Shown piece after piece: positions 43,504 to 54,847 of a DNA stretch of 64,000 nucleotides. Both the position numbers and the translations under genes were made by a program. Below the pieces are notes generated by a model that was given only the letters and a program-made list of their open reading frames with translations, had not been told where the DNA came from and did no database searches. Within the stretch, counting starts at the first letter, position 1. The number at the start of each line of letters is the position of its first letter. The stretch is taken from NCBI GenBank assembly GCA_016630955.3, contig CM049989.1:1736001-1800000 (forward strand), in the 5' to 3' direction. Source of the DNA: Didymella arachidicola (lineage: Eukaryota > Ascomycota > Dothideomycetes > Pleosporales > Didymellaceae).

Positions 43504-44210
43504 ATTTGTTGGAGCGACAATTTGTCTTAGGGGTTTGTGATGCTCGATGTTGGTTGGAAAGAGGTACTGCAGTCTGTATGTTTCTTCTTGTGTGCTCAGG
43601 AAGTGAGCACTTATAGTTAAGCTGGAGCATAGCCGTATACGACGAGGGTCTTGTTCCTTCGGTGTTTGCGTCCTGTCCGAGCCTTTCAGACATGAGGTTG
43701 CCGTTCGCTTGATAATCCACGGCGAAAGCTGTTGGATTCTACAGCCGTTTGTAAGCCCTACAACCTTGGCATGTCTGTGCTTATCTCATACAGCAAGACA
43801 CCTGAATTGTGCAAAACTGGAGACAAAGCATAGATAATCAAATATGATTGGTCGAAGCAGCGCGTTTCGAGCAAAGTAAAGCTTATAGTGTGGCTTGTTG
43901 CGAAAGGATCGGACAGACGACGGACGACACGCCTTCCTACACTCCCGAGGTATGACAACGAAGCATTGGTGTGCTGATGTGCTAACTAGGTTGCAGCATT
44001 GTTACCTAGTTGCGCCGCAAAACAAACAGGGTTCTGTGATTTTGTTGTACCATAATGCCGAAGCATGAGTGACCGAGAGGCCGATGCCGTCATTAGAAGG
44101 GCGGCCTGGCGTCGAGGGAAAGCGCAGGCCACAACACCAACATCCAGCAACGCTCTCGACGTCTCCCTACCCTCTCGTCCATCAAATCCTCCAAGATCTA
44201 ATTGTAAACA

Positions 44211-44232
44211 CATTCGGCGAATTTGCCGAATG
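44211..44232. repeat. 22-bp near-perfect palindrome
   Basis: CATTCGGC-GAATTT-GCCGAATG: two 8-bp arms around a nearly self-complementary centre. It lies in the 43504-44509 divergent region between the beta-lactamase-like and GH43 genes, about 280 bp upstream of the GH43 start. The surrounding plus-strand reading (YPLVHQILQDLIVNTFGEF) is weakly F-box-like but too short to call a gene. Confidence 0.5.
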
Positions 44233-44509
44233 TTGTCGCTTTTCATTTGAGTTGCCGAGTCTGTCCCCTCTCATATACGATGACCGGATAAAAGGCAACC
44301 TCGATGCACCAATTACAGCCTGCAGGCTACATCGACTCCTGTAGACAATGTCGATCAACCGCAGCTTCCCTAAGAAGTCAGCCATCATGGGACATAACCC
44401 AAGATGCAGGTACGAGCTCTTCCAACCGGTGGTAGAAGCGCTAGTTATTTGTAAAGAACTCGATCAATCCGTAATGTTGTAGCAACACGCGGACACTGTA
44501 CGCTTGACC

Positions 44510-46188
44510 ATGCAGACGAAATTCTACGCAACCGTGGCGCTCCTGACTGCTTGCGCCTCAGCCAGCCCCATGAGCACATTGGAGACTCGTGCCACGACCT
44601 TCAACAATCCTGTAATTTGGCAAGACTACCCGGACCTCGACGTTTTCCGCGTGGGTGACGTGTACTATTACTCCTCCTCTACATTCGCCTTCTCTCCAGG
44701 TGCACCAGTCCTCAAATCATACGACCTGGTCAACTGGGCGCCAGTCACGCACAGCGTGCCACGACTGAACTTTGGGTCCGCATATAATCTGAACAGTGCT
44801 ACAGACAGAGCGTATGTCAAGGGCATCTGGGCGAGCACCCTTCGGTACCGACAGTCAACCGATACCTTCTACTGGATTGGCTGTATCTCAGGTGGTCCAT
44901 CTTATGTGTGGGCGGCAAGCGGCACAAACGCAGCTCAAAACAATGGCGAGGTGGACAACTGGAACTGGACTTCTCGAGGAACTCTACCCCGTTGCTACTA
45001 CGACAACGGTCTGCTAATCGACGATGACGATACTATGTACATTGCTTACGGTAGCACTACCATCAATATCGCGCAACTTAACAAGGACGGCACTGCAGAG
45101 GTGAAGAACCAGGCGATATACACTAGTCCAGACAATGTGTACATCGAGGGATCGCGGCTTTACAAGATTAACGGAACCTATTATGTCTGGGTTACGAAGC
45201 CTGCAGGTACGTTCTCGAGACCGGAAGAGATATCAGTTCGCTAACCCAGCATCTCTTAGACGATGAATACGTGCTCAAATCGAAGAACATCTGGGGCCCA
45301 TATGAGCGTCAAATTCTCGTCGACAGCATTGCAGGCCCGCTCTCAAATGCTGGTAACGCTCACCAGGGCGGTTACGTTAACACAAAAGACGGAAAGGACT
45401 ACTACATGGCTTTCCTGGACTCTTACCCAGGTGGTCGCATTCCTGTCTTAGCACCTCTGACGTGGACAAACGGCTGGCCCCAGGTCACGAAAGTGAACAA
45501 CCAGTGGGGAAAGACCTATCCAATGCCAGTTCAGACGACCAAGACCGTGCCTTCCACCCTTGGACTAGACAGCTTCGCAGGTCCCAAGCTTGGCCCCGAA
45601 TGGGAGTGGAACCACAACCCTGATGAAAGCGCTTACTCATTTAAAAGTGGCTTACAACTTCGCGCTGCAACCGTCACCAATGACTTATTCACAGCACGTA
45701 ACACACTGACACGACGAATCCCTGGACCAAAGTCGGCTGGCACGTTCAGGATTGACGTGAGCGGACTGAAGGATGGAGATCGTGCAGGCGCAGTGCTGTT
45801 TCGAGATGTTGCCGCTTACATTGGTGTTCACAAGTCTGGCAGTTCATCTTCGCTCGTCATGGTCGACAACTTGAATCTTGGGACAAACTGGGTAACAAAT
45901 TCTACCGGCACTGTCGCTGCAACTGGCGCAACTCTTGCTGCAAATGTTAAGGAGGTATACCTGCGTGTCGAGTCGGACATCACACCAGCTTTCGGTACGA
46001 ACACTGCGAGAACGACCACGTTCTGGTACAGCCTCGATGGAAAGTTGTTCACTAAGCTTGGTCAGCCCTTCCCCATGTCGAATACTTGGCAGTTCTTCAC
46101 GGGCTATCGTTTCGGCGTATTCAACTTTGCAACCAAAGCGCTGGGTGGGCAAATCACAGTGAAGAGCTTCGACGTGAAGATGTTGTAG
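44510..46188 (+). CDS. Secreted GH43 beta-xylosidase/arabinofuranosidase with C-terminal beta-sandwich
   Basis: Exons 44510-45206 and 45260-46188; the 53-nt intron is GTACGT...GCTAACCC...CTTAG, phase 1, giving 541 aa. Signal peptide MQTKFYATVALLTACASASP. The GH43 propeller begins NPVIWQDYPDLDVFRVGDVYY, with the catalytic base Asp in PDLDVF. YCIGC-type strands, CYYDNGLLIDDDDTMYIAYG and VYIEGSRLYKINGTYY (general acid Glu) follow. After about residue 340 (TLGLDSFAGPKLGPEWEWNHNP) a concanavalin-like C-terminal domain is present, the layout of fungal GH43 xylosidases acting on (arabino)xylo-oligosaccharides. All key residues are present. It is divergent from the beta-lactamase-like gene. The upstream ATG-less codons at 44504 are not used. 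Confidence 0.92.
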
Positions 46189-46721
46189 GGGCTATTGCCG
46201 AGGCATTCTCTATAATCTATGCATGAAGGTACGGCTTAGCCGGGTTTGAACAGCATAGAGGATTTTCATTACAAGGCCAAGAATGCCACGACATGTCGCA
46301 TCCTAACATCTGAAACAAAGACATTTTGCTGCATGCATGAGGCGGCCGGTCCATACCCTACCCCACAAATACGTTTCAATCCACCGAAAAGCTCCAGGTT
46401 GTTTACACTTGGTCAGGAACGCCGTCGCTTGCAAGTATGCGAAGGTACCTGAGGCGTTCTGAAGCAGTTTGCGGCAAATCGGCATTGTACCTGCTTCTAT
46501 CGTGGCATTTATCATAACAGCTTTTGATATGGACACCAATTGTCGATACATGAGATGTACAATTCTGCTCTGCAATTGAAGCATCAGCTCAAGCCGCTTC
46601 GTCCATTCACAATCAACCTCCACTTCTTCCGCCGGCCGGTCAGCTTATTCAAATACTTATTTCTTTCTGTACCAACTTACGACACCAGCGAAGAACACGA
46701 TTACGCCACATCATCAGCAAA

Positions 46722-47176
46722 ATGATGTTCACAATTGCCGCCGTTCTCTCCCTCGCCACCTTCGCCGTGGCTGCCCCCAGCCCTCAGGACGCTAGCCGCC
46801 CCGTCCCCAATGGCGCTTGCTGTGTGGCGAACACGAGCTTAAAGCAGGGTGTATGCAGCGTCAACGGACAGAGCGGAAGGTGTGTGCCGAGCGGAGCCAA
46901 CAACTGTAAGTGCCTCCAAGGGGGAACACATCGAAGGGATGACATAGTGATGAAGCTGTAGGAGGTGCACAATTGACCTGCATTGAGGACAGTCGTCTGC
47001 AGTGTGATGGGAACACTCTTGAGCGTGGAAGGCCTCTTTGCAGATTGACAGGCGAGAGAATTTGGTCGCGGCGAAAGGAATGGTGCGCACTGTGTTCTCT
47101 GGCAAAACCTGTTGAATCCCCGGGGCAATGTAGTATAAATACCTATGAGGGGCACTCGAGTTCTTATATCGAATGA
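46722..47176 (+). CDS. Small secreted cysteine-rich protein (effector-like)
   Basis: Exons 46722-46905 and 46965-47176, 131 aa. Signal peptide MMFTIAAVLSLATFAVAAPSP. The mature core has eight cysteines: GACCVANTS, GVCSV, GRCVPSG, NNC, LTCIEDS, LQCDG and RPLC. The donor is GTAAGT at 46906. The first AG (GTAG, 46962) would create a stop, whereas the GGAG acceptor ending at 46964 gives NN-CAQLTCIEDS and completes the cysteine pattern. As far as I recall, fungal relatives end soon after RPLCR; here about 45 extra residues with three more cysteines follow, so the 3' end may be extended or contain another unseen splice. No known enzyme fold; apoplastic effector or antimicrobial role is only a guess. 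Convergent with RIO1, 54 bp between stops. Confidence 0.75.
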
Positions 47177-47230
47177 AAGGTTCAGGAAAGTGTGGTATTG
47201 TGTTGCGGTTTTGGCAATGGTATCAAACGC

Positions 47231-48871
47231 TTACTTCCTCCTTGAGCTTGAGCTTACAAGCTTCTTCTTCAGGTGCTTTGGCATCTTCTCTTTTCTTTTC
47301 TCGGCTTTTTCCGCCTTGATGGCTTTCTTGTGTGCCGACTTCTCGTCCTTGTCCATGTTCTTCTTGCCGCGCGAGGGGCCCTTATCGAATATGCTCTGGT
47401 CGACTTCGCTGCCATCCGACTTATCCGAAGACTCCAGCTCCACGCCGCCTTCGCCGGAATGGTCGGCTTCGGCATTGGCGGTACTGCTGTCCTGGGTGAT
47501 CTTGTTGGCAAGCAACTCCTGATATGGCAAAGATGAGGCTTCGCCAGCGTTGACGAGCGCGGCGTCACGCTCGATGTCGTAGACCTGATCTAGGGTTTGC
47601 GGAATATACTGATTCCTGAAAACCTCGTCGTTCTCTTCTTCTCTCCTTTTCTCTTCTTCTGTTTGAGGTTCGCGTTCCATTACTTCCCGCGCCTTGGTCG
47701 AGATCGCCTCCATATGCTTCGTATCCTTACCGCCTGCCTCGCCCGTGATGAACGCAAACGCTTTCCGCTCGCTTAAGACCTCTACATTACGTGAACGATA
47801 GAAGTCGGATACGTTCTTCACGTCCATACGCAAGAATTCGAGTGACCGCGGGTGATCATGCTCAACGGCTTGCGACACATCGATCATCCACTGCCGCCCT
47901 TGGTGGTAGAGCACGTTGTACTCACTCAAATCTGCGTGGACCAGTCGACATGTGTGGTACAAGATGCGCATGTAGGCAAGCATCTCGACGTATAGATCTG
48001 TCCACTTTGCATCCTCTTCTTCGCTTGTGAGGCCATCGAAGCGCACATCCTTGAGTCGCGGCGCGGGCTTGCCCTTGCGGTCGCCTACCAAACCCATGAC
48101 GAGTACATGTGTGCGCAACGCAATTGGTTCAGGCGATGGAATGCCAGCTTCGTGAATGCGCGCAAGATTGCGGCGCTCCTTGTCGGCCCAAAGCTTGACC
48201 ATAGCCCGGTTGTTGCTTTTGCTGTAACCCTGGCGAAAGCGAAATTCGCCTTCGACATACTTGGCCCTATCTTTGAATACCAGAATAGACGTCTTATAGA
48301 CCTTGACGGCCAGGTGAGTCTGCTCGCCATCTTCCTGGTTCTCCTTGATCGCATGGTAGACGTTGGCCTCTTTACCAGTGGAAATGACGCCATGTAATTC
48401 ACTGAACGTATCGCGATTGATCAGCTGAAGCAGAATCATCTGCGTTCTCCTATCCAAAACTTGCTCGGTTGTGGCGCGGTCTGCCTTGTCTTTGTCTCGC
48501 GCCGTGCCACCCGTTGCGCCACTGAAGCGGCTATCAAGGCGGATCTTGCTAGCATGCTTAGACAGCGATGCCACTTGATCGTCTAGGGAGAGATTTGTGT
48601 TGGCGGAAGGCTTTTGTGGGTTCGCCTTGGGTTTGTAGTCGGCGGGTATCGAAGAGTCGTTCAGTTTGCGCTGGCGGTTGTAGGTCTTTGTGAAATCGCT
48701 CGGATTGCTGGACTCGACAAGCTCAGGCGCATCTTCGTCATCTGAGTCGAACAAGTCATCGATGTCGTCGTCGTTCTCGTCGAAAGTTTCGTCTGCTTGT
48801 ACTTCTGGTATTTCTGGTACCTGGATATCTGCTTGTTGGTGTGGTTGCGCCACTGCTTCTGTGCTGGCCAT
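47231..48871 (-). CDS. RIO1: Serine/threonine kinase RIO1
   Basis: Atypical kinase/ATPase for the last step of 40S ribosome maturation (20S pre-rRNA processing and release of late factors). 546 aa, single exon, starting MASTEAVAQP at 48871; the frame runs 26 codons further upstream but that part is leader. Acidic N-terminus (FDENDDDIDDLFDSDDED). Glycine-rich loop STGKEANVYHA at 164-174, Lys190 in LAVKVYKTS, catalytic loop LVHADLSEYNVLY (Asp314) and metal-binding loop IDVSQAVEHDHP (Asp331), all RIO1 signatures. The Lys/Arg/Ser-rich C-terminal tail is typical. The protein is nuclear-cytoplasmic. Orthologous to yeast RIO1 with all catalytic residues intact. Confidence 0.97.
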   Translation of the reverse strand: MASTEAVAQPHQQADIQVPEIPEVQADETFDENDDDIDDLFDSDDEDAPELVESSNPSDFTKTYNRQRKLNDSSIPADYKPKANPQKPSANTNLSLDDQVASLSKHASKIRLDSRFSGATGGTARDKDKADRATTEQVLDRRTQMILLQLINRDTFSELHGVISTGKEANVYHAIKENQEDGEQTHLAVKVYKTSILVFKDRAKYVEGEFRFRQGYSKSNNRAMVKLWADKERRNLARIHEAGIPSPEPIALRTHVLVMGLVGDRKGKPAPRLKDVRFDGLTSEEEDAKWTDLYVEMLAYMRILYHTCRLVHADLSEYNVLYHQGRQWMIDVSQAVEHDHPRSLEFLRMDVKNVSDFYRSRNVEVLSERKAFAFITGEAGGKDTKHMEAISTKAREVMEREPQTEEEKRREEENDEVFRNQYIPQTLDQVYDIERDAALVNAGEASSLPYQELLANKITQDSSTANAEADHSGEGGVELESSDKSDGSEVDQSIFDKGPSRGKKNMDKDEKSAHKKAIKAEKAEKRKEKMPKHLKKKLVSSSSRRK

Positions 48872-49299
48872 TTTGGCGGTCGAATTCTGTTGAATAGAAT
48901 TGAGGGTTACAGAACAAGGTCGCGTATCTATAAATCCAACCTTCTGCAAGCCTCGTGAACCTACTTGGTGTTTTGGCGTGGCGTATAAAAAAGTTAGGTT
49001 CGCGTCACGTAAAACCGGCAGAATCGCGGGGGCGGACGCTCGTGTGTCTGATTGGCTGTTAGTTGTGGCCGCCTAGCTCACCGTATTCACCATGGCTGCC
49101 CGACTTGAAGACACTGCATCACGTCTCGTATCATGTTGCAACCGTTGCAACACCTGTAAAGTAGTCCGAGAATGGCAGGGAGTCTTACTGTTTTGAACCA
49201 TAAGCATTGGAGTGCAGATTTCAACTTCATGTAGACTACCTAGGTATCTCTGAGAGTGGTGAAAAGGCATTACAAATGTATCTGTTGGTTGGCCAGGGG

Positions 49300-50563
49300 C
49301 TAGGGCGTCTGTGGCTCTGTTCCAGATATGCTGGAGCCAGCCGATGCTTCTTTTACCGTCACTGTCGTGCTCTTCATGATCCCAGACCCTGGATGTGCCC
49401 CTTCTTCCAAGATAGCACGGTCGCTATCGTCATCCGCATCCAGGACTGATTCGCCGTGGATACGGCTGTGGTATGCTTTGCTTCCCCTGAGGTTATCCAT
49501 AATGACGTTGCCACTTCCACTGTGACCCTGACCCCCTGTATAGCCTTGACCGTACATTGGCGTCTTGCGACTGCCAGTCAACGTAGATGGTAGGATGCGC
49601 TGGAAAACGCCGATCAAAGCCTTGCGTAGAGGTGGCAAAGAAGCAATCATTATACCCAGCGAGAGCTCAGCTTGTGACCAAACCGTAACGTTGACGCCAT
49701 CCCATGTTGGATCCTGCGTCGTGAAGACCGTGCGGAGCTCTACGGTCTTGAATATCGAGCATATAGTGGCACTACATTCAGAATTAGTACAGCTGACACA
49801 GCGAGATCGTGAACCAATGTGAAAAGGTAGCTTACGGTATACTCAGAAGGAACACCACGCGTATCCCCCACTGTGTTCTTTTCGAAAGCTGTACGTTCGC
49901 TAGATATATCAGAGGCGCTGCCATGTAGACAATGTCCGTGACAATATTGCTGACGCCTTGTGTGTATGACAGCTTCAACCCTCCTACAGCCCAACATTTG
50001 TAATGGCCCTGGTATCCGAGGTTCCAATTCTTCTCAAGGGGTGTACAGCCCAGGAATGTTAAAACCGGTGCCAGGAAGTTCAAAGCTGTCACCATGACAA
50101 TAGAGAGCCAGACAATTATTCGATACGTCCTAGAAAAGTTGAGTATCAACAGCCATGAGCAGATGGACCATTTCAGGAAAGCCACCGCAACGACGTTGAC
50201 GATTTGATCGATCCAGAGTATGTAACTGTACTGTCGTATATTGGGAAGCACAGAGGGATCCAGGATGTGTCTTCCAAGGCCAATACCGACGATCACTTGC
50301 GTCAGTGAGGTCGCTGTGATGTTGAGACACTATAAGAACTCAGTCAGCTTCTGCAGATAGTCTGATGTATGCATATTGGCTTGAAGATTACTCACACAGG
50401 CGACAATCAGGAGGTAGTCGCACGCCAAGAATCGGCGCCGACTCTTGATACCATACGCAATCCGCCATACTAGGAAAGATGTGCTGATGGCCAACAGTGA
50501 CCACGTTGGCACCATGACCTTCAAACGGTGATTCGGCCACTCTTGCGCCGCTGGACTCGCCAT
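49300..50563 (-). CDS. Fungal rhodopsin-type seven-transmembrane protein (PTH11/SAT4-like)
   Basis: Three exons on minus: 50396-50563, 49836-50329 and 49300-49771; introns of 66 nt (GTGAGT...GCTGAC...TTATAG) and 64 nt (GTAAGC...ATGTAG). The join is in frame, 377 aa. Start MASPAAQEWPNHRL; upstream codons in the same frame look non-coding. Hydrophobic helices include VPTWSLLAISTSFLVW, DYLLIVACCLNITATSL, WIDQIVNVVAVAFLKW, WLSIVMVTALNFLAPVL, IVTDIVYMAAPLIYL, WGIRVVFLLSIPATI and AELSLGIMIASLPPL. WSICSWLL and the GCTPLEKNW/KCW loop cysteines match the fungal 'rhodopsin' domain family (no retinal Lys implied). No CFEM domain. The cytosolic tail is acidic and Ser/Gly-rich. Members include plant-surface receptors such as Pth11; ligand unknown. 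Confidence 0.85.
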
Positions 50564-52947
50564 GGTGGAAGGCCGCACGCCAAGGTAATCGTGAGATCGA
50601 TCGACAGATGAGCGCTTGACAAGCGCGACCAAAGCTTCGTTATAGTGCAGACGTTTGTACTGTCTGGTACCGTCGTGAATGATGTGAGGATGATCGGTGG
50701 TCGGAGATGTAGGAGCTTCCACAAGCAAGACCACAGAGACTGGCACCAGCCAGTAGAACGATACGATTTCTTCAGCACAGAATTAAGGCAAATGGACTTC
50801 GTATAGTCTCCTGCGCTCACGCCTTCGGCTCAATACTGACGCCATGTCAGTGTCGGTTGGAGCGCCACAATGCTGGACGTCGTACCGACTGGACAAAAAT
50901 TCTGCATGCAAGGCAATTATACTAAGGGTCAAACGTAGCTTGAAGTAGTCAAGTTTGAAGGACCGTGGATCCGGGAGCGGTTGCCAACCGCGTGAAACGC
51001 TGAGTATCTGAAGCTCACCACCTGCTCGTTACTGAGATAGGACATCAACACCATCTACATGTCAGACTGGTGACTTATCATATGCACTGAGGTACATTTG
51101 AGCTTGATGTGTTTGCAGGGGCTCTCCAAGCATCGTCGGTGTGACATCTGCTCTTGCACAACAGCTCAATATGGTCAGAGGATTTGTTTGAGAAGCCAGA
51201 AGGCTGTGCTTGCGGCTAGTCAGTCCCACCGAGAAGCTGCCGTGAAGGATGCTGATCCCGGGGCGCCGTGACTGTCGTCCGGAACGCTCTCATTCGTGCC
51301 CTCTCGCGGGTGAGTTTTCTGGCCCTGTGTAAAGGAGTAGACTGCTCGTATTCAGCCGAAAGTTGGTTGTTCTTGGTCGTTGCTCCGTCCCGCAGATTGC
51401 CTGATAGATAGGGCTCTCTGATAGTGCTGGTCGGGCTGTACTTATCCGAATTTCCGTCACGCTATATCGCCGAGATGACTACTGTGGTAAAATGTAATTG
51501 CTGAGACCCGACGTAATCAGGCGTTGTAACCTTCTGCACGGCCATCTCAGCTCACAGCCTGAAAGCTGATGATTGTGATCTCCGAGACCTGGAGTCTATG
51601 TTGCTTTGAATCTGGCGGGATCTTCGTGGAATATGCGGTCGGAGCAGACGCTGGAAGAGCTGCTTTCGTTTCGTAGACAGATCGTGCGCTGATCGCGTAT
51701 CTGTAGGGATACGAGCAGGATTCTGGAAGCGATGCCGCACCATTGGTCTCGGAGGCCCGTTCCCGCGTCCTCGATACGCCATCGGTTTACCATCGGGCCT
51801 TTCAAATTCCGTACTCTTCCAAGATTGCAACACTGTACGGTATACGTACCGTGTTTAGCCTTAATGTACTTCATATCAATCCTTCAACGGGTCGATATGG
51901 TGTCTGGATTACTGTCAAGGACATCTGCCCAAAGCCCTGGGACATTGGGTACTTATGGTCAATATTGGCCGTTATAATGGCCTAATCATTAGTCCTGTCG
52001 AGCTCTCGCTGCAGCAGAATCATGCTAGGTAGACCATTCGCTATAACATGAAGCCGAGGGCTAAGGGCTAAGGGCCGTGTGCGAGGTTGTTGGTACTTCA
52101 CCCGTGCGGTATCGTAGCTCGTCCGTACTCGTCTTCCATACCAGCGTCGGGTGTCAAAGCCTCTGTAGATCGCTGAGTCTCCTCAGGGATGATGGGGTCT
52201 TACTGGTGCATAATCCCCGTGTGGTGTTGTCTATGGCGCTTTCTAAGGGTTTGACAGCGGAATCTTGTTACTAGTTTGGGACTAGAATCTTCTCCCCACC
52301 TGCAGATTTCATCAACACTTGCGCTTCCCTACCATCCATCTCCCCTAATCAGAGCAGCTGCGTCGTCCATTTACTCACCCTCAAATGTCAAGACTTCTAT
52401 AGTCCTATCGCCAAATTTTCTCGATTCACAATTTGCAATCTCAAATGAAGCCATGAAAACACCGTATGGCCTCTGAGCTGCGTGATTATGCAGGGACGCG
52501 GGAGGTCCGCTCCTGACGGCGGGCTCTACGACTCATTAGCTGCAAATTTGTAAGGTTAAGTCGCGGCAAAGGCAGTTCAATCAGGTCTGCAAGCTCGGCC
52601 CCTGTAGGACCGAGCACGGTCACCCTGCCTAACTGAGTTGACTGCCCCGTGGTGGTGAGCACCCGCGCGTTTGCTATCCTAGAAATTGCATTGAGCTCGC
52701 TGCCGCAAAGGGGTTCTAGAAAGCTATTGTGCAGCTCGTTCTCGCTCCACCGCCACATGCTCGCCCGTAGCCATTTTGGGATGTCAACGAGCCCAGAATA
52801 CACGCGGCAGTGGTCGGAGACATCATCGCGAGGCTTAGGACGGCCGATGTAAGGGTTCTCGTTATAAAGACTGCTGATGAACACATCTTGGTACTTACCT
52901 ACCGCATTCCGACCACACAAGCGCTCACTCCGATTTTGAACGCAAAC
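50564..52947. other. 2.4-kb gap without a supported gene
   Basis: Reading frames on both strands are short and overlap antisense. The longest, 52486-53028 minus, has no recognisable motif and overlaps the GMC start region. The promoter and 5' UTRs of the two divergent genes at the edges lie here. A degraded gene cannot be excluded around 51.6-52.0 kb, where both strands have 80-90 codon frames. Confidence 0.5.
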
Positions 52948-54847
52948 ATGGCTGTGTTCTCTCGTTTGGCGGTAGCCGTTCAGCTCTTCAGCATCTTCAT
53001 CACACCAACACTTGGCGCTGCTGTCCAACAGTACGACTACGTCATCGTTGGAGGTGGTGTCACTGGTCTGGTTGTAGCAACTCGTTTGACAGAAGACAAG
53101 AGCAGTACGCCGTGTCTTTTTGCCCCTTCAGATCGAATATTGACAAATTCATGTAGAATCCGTACTCGTGATTGAGGCTGGAGATATCGTCAACACCGAT
53201 GCCACGAAGATACCTTATTTGGCCAATAGTCTGACTGCTGCTAATGGCCTGATGTGGGATGGCATCAACTCGAACCCGGAACCTGGACTTGGCAACAACA
53301 GCTATCCAGTGGTTGTTGCGAAGGTACTCGGCGGTGGCAGTGTGATCAATGGCATGGTATATGATCGTGGTAGCGCTGCTGATTATGACGCATGGGAAGC
53401 CCTTGGAAACCCCGGCTGGGGATGGACCGGTCTCGAGCCTTTCTTCAAGAAAGGCACGACATACCAGCCGGCAAAACCTGATGTTGTGAAAGACTTCAAC
53501 ATCACATGGGACGCTTCTACGTACGGCAACGGACCTTTGACGGCATCGGTAACCAGCAACCAATACGCAGATCTCAAGACCTACTTCAAGGCGTGGAAGT
53601 CTATGGGCGTACACATACCTGAGGACGGCAACAACGGTGAGGCATATGGCGCATCCTGGTACCCGAACACGATGGATGCAAGGACTGGACGCAGAGCCCA
53701 TGCACGCTATGCATACTACGACCCTATTCAGTCGACTCGTCGCAACCTGAAGATCGCGCTTAAGACCACCGTTCAGAAGATCATCCTCGACGGTAAGGAC
53801 AAGCCTACGGCTACGGGTGTTCAGATCGTCGACGCTTCTGGAGTGGTTTCTATTATCTCCGCCAAGAAGGAGGTGATTCTCGCCGCTGGCTCAATCCAAA
53901 CCCCAAAGCTGTTGCAACTGAGCGGCATCGGACCTAAGGCAGTGCTCGAAGCCGCTGGTGTCAAGGTCAGGGTTGAACTCGATGCTGTGGGCAGCAACTT
54001 TCAAGATCACCCGTGGGCCACGATCATGTTCAACACGACCACGACTACATTTCCAAACGTGAACTCTATTCTCACAAATGCTACATTCAACGCATCTGCA
54101 TGGGCGCAATACGAGACGAACAAGACCGGCCCTTACACCAACGCTCGCGGCAATGCCCTCGCATTCATCCCTCTTCCAGACATGATCAGCGGCCAGGAGG
54201 TCAGCAGCATCGTCAGCGCTCTCGGCAACCAGAGCAAGGAGGACTTCCTCCCAGCCATTTACAAGGGCAACAAGAAGCTTCTCAAAGGCTTCGAAGCTCA
54301 GCGCAAGCTCATCGCCGACATCTTCAAGCGACGAGACGCTGCCGTTACCGAATTCCCTGTACCCCAGGACGCTGCCTTCAGTATTGTCGGTATCGAGAAG
54401 CCGCTGTCTCGCGGCACCGTCTACCTAAATGCATCCAACCCGACAGGACCTCCCGCAGTCACTCACAACGCTTTCGTCAACCCGATCGACCGCCAGATTC
54501 TTGGCATCGGCACTCGCTACTACCGCTCTTACCTTGCTTCGCCGATCCTGAGTCAGTTCAAGATCTCCGAGACGGTGCCAGGTGCCAAGTACAAGACCGA
54601 CACCGAGATTTACGACTCCATGCTGGCTCAGGGACTACTTTCTCCCACGCTCGCGCATCCTTCGGGGTCGTGCCCGATGATGCCGGAGAATGCAGGTGGC
54701 TGTGTCAACGAGAAGTTGTTGGTGTACGGCACCAGACGTCTTTCTATCATTGACGCGTCTATCATTCCGATTATCCCGTCGTGCCATCTTCAAGCTACCA
54801 TGTACGGTATTGGTGAGAAGGCGGCGGATATCATCAAGTCCAGGTGA
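52948..54847 (+). CDS. Secreted GMC oxidoreductase (FAD-dependent)
   Basis: Glucose-methanol-choline family flavoenzyme, possibly an aryl-alcohol, glucose or related alcohol oxidase/dehydrogenase; substrate unknown. Exons 52948-53104 and 53157-54847; the 52-nt intron has donor GTACGC, TTGACAAAT branch-like site and acceptor ATGTAG. In frame, 615 aa, family-typical length. Signal peptide MAVFSRLAVAVQLFSIFITP, then the FAD dinucleotide fold YDYVIVGGGVTGLVVATRL. The junction gives LTEDKSK-SVLVIEAGD, with the conserved Glu binding ribose. GMC signatures: GGGSVINGMVYDRGSAADYD and AAGSIQTPKLLQLSGIGP. C-terminal HPSGSCPMMPE and CHLQATMYGIGEKAAD hold the catalytic histidine region; the second active-site residue is not assigned with certainty. 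Several N-glycosylation sites. Such enzymes can supply hydrogen peroxide for lignocellulose attack. Confidence 0.93.

Noticed and set aside
52486..53028. 180-codon minus-strand frame
   Set aside because: Overlaps the start of the GMC gene antisense and has no recognisable motif.
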